The translations under genes were made by a program, and so were the position numbers. Positions 4,475-9,072 of a stretch of DNA of 9,072 nt are shown piece by piece. The notes beneath the pieces were generated by a model, which saw only the letters and a program-made list of their open reading frames with translations, did not search any database and was not told the DNA's origin. The first letter of the stretch is position 1. The number at the start of each line of letters is the position of its first letter. The stretch is from the NCBI GenBank assembly GCA_937907595.1, contig CALCXL010000131.1:1-9072 (forward strand), written 5' to 3'. This DNA is from an uncultured Pseudomonadota bacterium (GTDB taxonomy: Bacteria; Myxococcota_A; UBA796; UBA9615).

Positions 4475-7282
4475 ATGACCGCGGCCGACGCCCCGCCTGA
4501 GTCCTCCGCCTCTCTCCGCGCCGCCTGGGCCGGCCTGGCCGCAATCCTGGCCCTTGCCGAGTTCCTGCGCCTGCCCTACCTGCTGCACCCCTGGCTCAAG
4601 GACCAGGTCGCCATCCACGCCGTGGTGGCCGATCTCACCGAGGGCCGCGCCCACAGCGCCTTTCCCATGCCGTACACCACCACGGCCTTCCACCGGCTGC
4701 TGGGCGCGCTGTTCGGGATCTTCGGGGAGAGCGTGCTGCTGCCGCGGGTGCTGGCCGCCGCCCTCGCCGCCGCGACCACCGTGGCGACCTTCGTGCTCGC
4801 GCGACGCCTCTTCGGCTCCACCGCCGCCCTCGTCGCCGCCCTGCTCACCGCCACCAGCCCGCTCCTGCTGAGCACCCCGGCCGTGGGTCTGCCCAACGAC
4901 CCGCTGGTCCTGCTGGTCTCCCTGCTTTTCCTGCACTCCGGCCTGCGTCGACGCTCGGCCCTGCTGGTGGCCGGCTCCTCCGCGACGATCGCCCTGGGCC
5001 TCTACGTACGCTTCTTCTACGGGCCCGCCTTGCCGATCTTCGGGCTGATGTGCCTCGCGTTGGCACCTCGGGGCCACCGACTGCGCCTCAGCCTGGCCTT
5101 CGGGGGCGCCGCGGTGGCGGTGGGGTTGCCCCTGGCCTGGATCCTCCTGGGCACCGCCGACGGCCTCGCCGTCTTGACCTTCACCCGCAAGGCGGTCTCC
5201 GGCACGTCGACCATGCACACGGCGATGGGGCAGGCGATGGGCACCCCGGTGCTGCAGCGCCTGGGCGAGGCGACGGTCACCGTCCACCAGATCCTGCTCG
5301 GCCGCATGAACGTGGGCGGGCTGATGCACGCCGTGGGCGCCAACTGGGCGGGGTTGGCGACGGGCTTGGGCGGGGTCCTCCTGGCCGGCCTGCGGGCCCT
5401 GCGTCCCCGGGAGGGCAAGGCCCTGGAGGACCGCTTCCTGCTCCTGTGGATGGCCGGCGCCTTCGCGGTGCTGGTGCTGGTGGTGGCCTGGCCTTCGGAG
5501 ATCGGCGATCCCACCCTGGGCCCCTACCGCGCGCCCCGCTACTTCATCCTGCTGTTCCCGGCGCCCTGGATCGCGGCGGGCGCCCTGGTGGAGCGCTGCC
5601 TTCGTCCCTTCCAGGCAGCCCCCCGCGGTCTGGCCCTGTTCGGGCTCTGCGTGCTGGCGACGACCCCCTCGTCGCCGAGCAACTCGCTCGCCCTGCTCAC
5701 CGGCCGCACGGGGCGGGTGGTCACGGAGGCCCGGGACGCGACGGCGGCGATGGTGGAGGCGATCGCCCTGCAGACCGGCCAGCCGCCCCTTGTCCTGGCC
5801 GACGTGCCCCCCGGCGACGTCCTCAACTGGCGTCGTCCCCGCTTCGCCCTGCGCTACGAAGCCTTCCTGGCCGAGCTCGACGGCCCCGAGGCCCACCAGG
5901 CCTGGCGCCACGACCAGCGCCTGGGCCTGGCCCTGGACTACTCCCAGATGCTCTACCAGGTGGAGCCGGACCTCTACGAGCTGGACCTGGTGCTGGGCGG
6001 CCGTCGCACCCGGGGCCGCATCAACCTGCTGGACCTGCCCTTCCCCCCCTTGCAGCCCATCCTGGACGGCAGCGCCCCCGCCGGCCCCGCGGTGCCCCAC
6101 GTCGTGGTGGTGAGCTCGTCCCCCGGGGCCGCGATCCTGCGCCAGCGCGTGCCCGGCGTGCACGAGGACAAGCGCATCGATCGCATCGCCCGCTTCGAGC
6201 GGATGAACCCGCAGCTGCCCCGATCGGCGACGATCCTGGGCGCCACGCTGCCCGCCTACGCGCTCTACCGCGTGGACCTGGCCCCCCGGGTGTGGAGCAA
6301 CCTGAGCCTGCGCTTCGGCCTGCCCGAGGAGGCCCTGCAGGAGCCCGATCGCCCCTGGGCCTTCCCCGCCACGCTGTACCGCCCCGAGCTGGGCTACGGC
6401 TTCAGCCACGCCCTGCTGGAGGTCGGCCGCTGGCGCAACGCCGGCCAGGGCCTGCTGCCCCGCTACCCGGTCACCTTCAGCGTGAGCGTGCCCGCCGACG
6501 GCACCTACGAGGGCTGGGTGACGCTGGGGCGCGGCTGCCAGTCGCCGGCGGGGGTGGTGGTGCTGGACGGGGTGGTCCTCAGCCCGGACCCGGACACCCG
6601 CTGCCAGGACGACAGCAACGTGATCTGGCTGCCCGAGCGCTACCGCTTCTGCGGCCAGGCGAAGGACGGACGCATCACGCTGGGCTTCCGGCCGCGCCCC
6701 CTCTGGACCACGCCCTGGCTGATCGAGGACCTGCAGCTCCGCCGCGCCGACGGCACCCCCGCCGCCCTGCGGTTGGGAGGCTGCTCCGACGACGACGTGC
6801 CCGACGCCGAGCGCGACCAGGTGCGCGCCCGGCTGGCCTTGCGCGCAGCCCGGCTGGTGCAGGCGGCCGCCGAACCTCCGGGCGATCCCCTGCCTCCCGG
6901 CGCCGATCTCCTGGCCGCCCACGCCGTGGCCGATGGGGAGACCCTGTACGCCCGCTTCGCCCTGGCCGGCCCGCCCGACCGCCCGCTCCGCTTCTGGGTG
7001 GAGCAGGACGGCACGCTGGTGGGCGTGACCGCGAAGGTCGGCGATGCCCGTCGCCGCTGCGAGGTCGCGCTCGTGGGGGGGGAGCGGAGCGTCGAGGTGG
7101 CCGGCTGCTTCTGGAGCGGGCCCGCCGGGCTGGACCTGCGCGTGCCGCTCTCCGCCTTGGCCCCCCTGGATCCGACCCGCCCCCTGTGGGTCACCGGCTT
7201 CCAGTCCTGCTGCCGGACGGAGGCCCCCGGAGAGCCCTTCGACGCCCTCGACGGCGCCCAGGAGGTGCAGCGGCTGCCCTGA
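4475..7282 (+). CDS. GT-C-like membrane glycosyltransferase (PMT/ArnT type) with large C-terminal beta domains
   Basis: A 935-aa protein in two halves. Residues about 15-397 hold roughly 11 or 12 hydrophobic membrane segments (about 15-33, 72-88, 92-110, 116-134, 142-156, 163-178, 182-197, 206-225, 291-309, 320-340, 355-373, 385-397). The first outer loop carries LKDQVAIHAV, where Asp43 fits the catalytic acid of GT-C enzymes using lipid-linked sugars (GT39/GT83 PMT_2-like), followed by a hydrophobic array and NDP at 141-143. Residues about 410-935 are soluble and presumably periplasmic. A mixed alpha/beta region (to about 610) is followed by a likely beta-sandwich (about 660-757, with DGTYEGWVTL and WLIEDLQLRR resembling carbohydrate-binding modules). 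The last beta module (about 815-915, with GETLYARFAL) resembles CBM9/DOMON-like folds. Eight Cys occur here (688, 710, 726, 770, 862, 878, 912, 913), which suggests disulfides. Family members average about 500-600 aa, so the C-terminal half is unusual. It follows the lipoprotein by 21 bp; the nearest SD-like GGAGG (4457-4461) is 13 nt away, so the start rests mainly on position. Acceptor unknown. Confidence 0.8.
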   Translation: MTAADAPPESSASLRAAWAGLAAILALAEFLRLPYLLHPWLKDQVAIHAVVADLTEGRAHSAFPMPYTTTAFHRLLGALFGIFGESVLLPRVLAAALAAATTVATFVLARRLFGSTAALVAALLTATSPLLLSTPAVGLPNDPLVLLVSLLFLHSGLRRRSALLVAGSSATIALGLYVRFFYGPALPIFGLMCLALAPRGHRLRLSLAFGGAAVAVGLPLAWILLGTADGLAVLTFTRKAVSGTSTMHTAMGQAMGTPVLQRLGEATVTVHQILLGRMNVGGLMHAVGANWAGLATGLGGVLLAGLRALRPREGKALEDRFLLLWMAGAFAVLVLVVAWPSEIGDPTLGPYRAPRYFILLFPAPWIAAGALVERCLRPFQAAPRGLALFGLCVLATTPSSPSNSLALLTGRTGRVVTEARDATAAMVEAIALQTGQPPLVLADVPPGDVLNWRRPRFALRYEAFLAELDGPEAHQAWRHDQRLGLALDYSQMLYQVEPDLYELDLVLGGRRTRGRINLLDLPFPPLQPILDGSAPAGPAVPHVVVVSSSPGAAILRQRVPGVHEDKRIDRIARFERMNPQLPRSATILGATLPAYALYRVDLAPRVWSNLSLRFGLPEEALQEPDRPWAFPATLYRPELGYGFSHALLEVGRWRNAGQGLLPRYPVTFSVSVPADGTYEGWVTLGRGCQSPAGVVVLDGVVLSPDPDTRCQDDSNVIWLPERYRFCGQAKDGRITLGFRPRPLWTTPWLIEDLQLRRADGTPAALRLGGCSDDDVPDAERDQVRARLALRAARLVQAAAEPPGDPLPPGADLLAAHAVADGETLYARFALAGPPDRPLRFWVEQDGTLVGVTAKVGDARRRCEVALVGGERSVEVAGCFWSGPAGLDLRVPLSALAPLDPTRPLWVTGFQSCCRTEAPGEPFDALDGAQEVQRLP

Positions 7283-7366
7283 TCGGCGCGCCACATCGCG
7301 ATCCACGCCCGCCGCTCAACCATCGACCCTGGCGGTTCGGCCCCCTGGCTGCGATCGTGCAAGCGA

Positions 7367-8956
7367 ATGCGCTCCCTCGTTGCCCTCCTGTTGTTCCTCG
7401 GCTGCCCCGGCGATCCGCCCGCGGACGACGACGACGCGATCGACGACGACGACGCGATCGACGACGACGACTCCTGGATCGGTGAGTCCGAGGACCCCCA
7501 CCTCGTGCCCGTCTTCGAGGACTGGACGGCGCAGGCGGGCATCGGCACCACGGCGGCGGGTGGCTGCGGCATCGCGGTGGACGACATCGACGGAGACGGC
7601 TGGCCGGACTTCTTCGTGTCCCAGGGCGGCAGCCCGGCGCGCCTCTTCCGCAACCAGGGCGACGGCACCTTCGTCGACGTGGCCCAAGGCTGGGGCCTCG
7701 GCGGCGAGCTCGGCGGCGAGTTCGGCGGCTCCTTCGCCGACTACGACGGGGACGGCGACCCGGACCTCTGGGTGGCCCGCGACGGCCCCGATCGGCTCTA
7801 CCGCAACGACGGCGACCACTTCACCGACGTCACGGCGGAGGCCGGCGCGGCGGGCTGGGTCGGGGGCACGTCGGCGTCGGTCGCCTGGGCCGACTACGAC
7901 GGGGACGGCGACCTGGACGCCTACGTCACCCACGCCGAGAGCGGGGACATCGCCACCGAGGGCCCCATCGACGCCCCGGACACCCTCTTCCGCAACGACG
8001 GCGGGATCTTCACCGACGTCAGCCACCTGCTGGAGTACCTGCCCACCTCCGGCTGGGGCTTCGTGGCCGGCTGGAGCGACTTCGATCAGGACGGCGACCC
8101 GGATCTCTACGTCGTCAACGACATCGGCCACGTGACGCCGAACCAGTACTTTCGCAACGACGGCCCCGGGGTCGATGGCCACGTCTTCACCACCTTCAGC
8201 GAGGACTGCGGCTGCATGCTGGCCATCTCCGGCATGGGCCTGGCCATCGGCGACTTCGACCGCGACGGCTGGCAGGACATCTACCTCTCCAACGGCGTGG
8301 TCCCCCTGCCCCGAACGGGTGGCAAGACCGCGGAGTACCTGCTGCGCAACGCGGGCAGCAACGCCTTCGTCGACGTCACCGTGCCCGCCAACGCCCTCGC
8401 CGGCGGCCTGCCGGAGCGGGAGTCCTCCTGGGGCGTGGAGTTCCTGGACGTCGACAACGACGGCTGGCTGGATCTGTACGTGCCCTTCGGCCAGCGAGGC
8501 ACCGCCGAGCCCGACGCCCTGATGCTCAACGAGGGCGGCACCTTCACCCGCCTGGAGGCGGCCGGCGTGGAGACGACCGGCTGGAGCATGGGCCTGGGCG
8601 TCGTCGACTTCGACCGGGACGGCTGCCTGGACGTGATCGTCAGCAACCGGAACGAGGGCGGCCTGCGCCTGCTGCACAACCGCTGCCGCTGGGGCAACCA
8701 CTGGCTGCAGGTGGAGCTGGAGGGGACGGGGATCAACCGGGACGCGGTGGGCGCCGTGGTCACCGCGACCGTGGGCGACATGGTGCTGCGGGAGGAGATC
8801 CAGCGGGGCTCGACGTCGGCCCACTCCACGCGCACCGACGTCCTGCAGTTCGGGTTGGGCTCGGCCGAGGTCGTGGACACCCTGGAGATCCGCTGGCCCG
8901 ACGGCAGCACCCAGGTGCTCACCGACGTCGCCGCCGACCAGCGTTTGCAGCTCTGA
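7367..8956 (+). CDS. FG-GAP/VCBS-repeat lipoprotein with ASPIC/UnbV domain (CRTAC1-like)
   Basis: A 529-aa predicted lipoprotein. A very short signal peptide ends in the lipobox FLGC (Cys13), followed by an acidic spacer with DDDDAI units (20-35). The body has seven Ca-binding motifs of type D-x-D-x-D-G-x-x-D, starting at Asp73, 125, 176, 238, 296, 361 and 414. Most are followed by the LFRNDG...F.DV type strand, so the set closes one seven-bladed FG-GAP/VCBS (integrin-alpha-like) propeller. The C-terminus (about 440-519, GNHWLQVELEG ... LQFGLGSA ... IRWPDGS) is the ASPIC/UnbV domain. This architecture is typical of CRTAC1-like secreted proteins abundant in marine and myxobacterial genomes; their roles are mostly unproven adhesion or binding. 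The gene lies 84 bp after the glycosyltransferase on the same strand, so co-transcription is possible. No clear SD precedes the ATG. The four internal cysteines CGC (281, 283), 420 and 440 may pair. The usual Gly-Ser-x-x-Ser-Gln stretch of ASPIC/UnbV is replaced by GSTSAHSTR (481-489). Confidence 0.9.
   Translation: MRSLVALLLFLGCPGDPPADDDDAIDDDDAIDDDDSWIGESEDPHLVPVFEDWTAQAGIGTTAAGGCGIAVDDIDGDGWPDFFVSQGGSPARLFRNQGDGTFVDVAQGWGLGGELGGEFGGSFADYDGDGDPDLWVARDGPDRLYRNDGDHFTDVTAEAGAAGWVGGTSASVAWADYDGDGDLDAYVTHAESGDIATEGPIDAPDTLFRNDGGIFTDVSHLLEYLPTSGWGFVAGWSDFDQDGDPDLYVVNDIGHVTPNQYFRNDGPGVDGHVFTTFSEDCGCMLAISGMGLAIGDFDRDGWQDIYLSNGVVPLPRTGGKTAEYLLRNAGSNAFVDVTVPANALAGGLPERESSWGVEFLDVDNDGWLDLYVPFGQRGTAEPDALMLNEGGTFTRLEAAGVETTGWSMGLGVVDFDRDGCLDVIVSNRNEGGLRLLHNRCRWGNHWLQVELEGTGINRDAVGAVVTATVGDMVLREEIQRGSTSAHSTRTDVLQFGLGSAEVVDTLEIRWPDGSTQVLTDVAADQRLQL
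7424..7471 (+). repeat. In-frame 18-bp tandem repeat coding DDDDAI
   Basis: The 18-bp unit GACGACGACGACGCGATC occurs at 7424-7441 and 7442-7459 without mismatch, followed by a partial third copy (GAC four times, 7460-7471). It encodes the acidic spacer directly after the lipidated cysteine of the FG-GAP lipoprotein. Perfect DNA identity, in a region where synonymous changes are allowed, points to recent expansion or slippage. Copy-number change would keep the frame and only change spacer length. Confidence 0.9.
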
Positions 8957-8984
8957 TCCCAGGACGCCAGCCACCACGACGCCA

Positions 8985-9002
8985 GCGGGGGCCGCCCCCC
9001 GC
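8985..9002 (+). terminator. GC-only hairpin after the FG-GAP lipoprotein gene
   Basis: GCGGGGG (8985-8991) pairs perfectly with CCCCCGC (8996-9002) around a 4-nt loop CCGC, 28 bp after the stop codon. The following CTGTT is only weakly T-rich, so this may be a GC-rich terminator without a proper U tract or just a transcript-end stabiliser. It is placed just before the next gene's presumed promoter, which fits a transcript boundary. A short direct repeat GACGCCAGC lies before it (8963-8971 and 8978-8986). Confidence 0.4.
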
Positions 9003-9006
9003 CTGT

Positions 9007-9012
9007 TAGCCT
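9007..9012 (+). promoter_or_regulatory. Possible -10 element of a leaderless start
   Basis: TAGCCT matches the TANNNT form of a -10 hexamer and ends 8 bp before the ATG at 9021. No SD lies between them. A transcript would begin at or near the A of the ATG, giving a leaderless mRNA. A single six-base match is weak evidence by itself. Confidence 0.3.
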
Positions 9013-9020
9013 CTGCCGCC

Positions 9021-9072
9021 ATGGTGCGTCCTGACGATGATCCCCAGCTCGGCCTGCCCTTGGTCCCGCTGG
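9021..9072 (+). CDS. Start of an unidentified gene, cut by the window end
   Basis: An ATG at 9021 opens a frame that runs to the window edge: 17 codons, beginning MVRPDDDPQLGLP. It has no signal peptide, so a cytosolic start is likely, but nothing identifies the family. The support is position (64 bp after a finished gene, behind a possible terminator hairpin) and a TAGCCT promoter-like hexamer just upstream. It could also be a chance open frame, which are common at this GC content. Confidence 0.4.
   Translation, partial: MVRPDDDPQLGLPLVPL

Noticed and set aside
3647..7306. Minus-strand open frame of 1219 codons antisense to the lipoprotein and glycosyltransferase
   Set aside because: Composition is Gln/Gly/Ala/Arg-rich with no domains; it is the expected stop-free shadow of a very GC-rich gene. 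The sense frames carry a lipobox, membrane segments and repeats.
7283..7366. GGCGCGCC (7285-7292) and ATCGCGAT (7295-7302) palindromes as operator or terminator
   Set aside because: Each is only 8 bp, has no loop or T tract, and such palindromes are common by chance at this GC content.
7424..7471. Repeat considered as a short CRISPR-like or regulatory array
   Set aside because: The 18-bp units are contiguous with no spacers and are in frame, coding an Asp-rich tether.
7316..9022. Minus-strand 568-codon frame antisense to the FG-GAP lipoprotein
   Set aside because: Val/Ala/Asp/Gly-rich shadow; the sense frame has seven Ca-loop motifs and an ASPIC/UnbV end.

Overview
The window is about 70% GC or higher and carries six genes plus the first codons of a seventh, densely packed, with no RNA genes, IS elements or CRISPR arrays seen. 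The predicted proteins are Ala/Arg/Pro/Gly/Asp-rich with strong G/C in third codon positions. Two lipoproteins (one with a poly-Asp linker after the lipid-anchored cysteine and an FG-GAP/ASPIC-UnbV body) plus a large membrane glycosyltransferase suggest a Gram-negative, high-GC bacterium with an elaborate cell surface. A member of the Myxococcota or another former delta-proteobacterial lineage is my best guess. This is inferred from gene style, not from a marker gene.

Left part (1-2969): a complete FMN-dependent nitronate monooxygenase/2-nitropropane-dioxygenase-like enzyme on the + strand (50-946) converges, with only 35 bp between stop codons, on a two-gene minus-strand unit. That unit is read from right to left: an unrecognised 137-aa, mostly helical protein (2556-2969), then a GMC-type FAD oxidoreductase (982-2559) whose start codon overlaps the small gene's stop as ATGA. 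The overlap implies translational coupling and suggests the small protein is a partner of the oxidoreductase. The GMC protein has the FAD site and a candidate catalytic His, but a Lys where the family's second active-site residue (Asn/His) is expected.

Middle (2970-7282): a 140-bp divergent intergenic region with two runs of eight C separates that unit from a + strand pair. The first gene of the pair is a 447-aa lipoprotein made of three divergent copies of one ~100-residue beta-rich unit, each with an EF-hand-like 12-residue acidic loop. After 21 bp comes a 935-aa polytopic GT-C-like (PMT/ArnT-type) glycosyltransferase with a long soluble C-terminal half containing two likely beta-sandwich modules and eight cysteines. 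I did not recognise the lipoprotein repeat as a named family. A joint role in surface glycan or protein glycosylation is plausible but inferred.

Right part (7283-9072): a second lipoprotein with a perfect 18-bp DNA repeat encoding DDDDAI units, seven Ca-binding FG-GAP/VCBS motifs (one seven-bladed propeller) and an ASPIC/UnbV C-terminus (CRTAC1-like). It is followed by a GC-rich hairpin that may be a terminator, then the start of an unidentified gene at 9021 with a promoter-like TAGCCT 8 bp before its ATG, possibly a leaderless start. The most novel items are the tri-repeat lipoprotein/glycosyltransferase pair and the small-protein/GMC pair.
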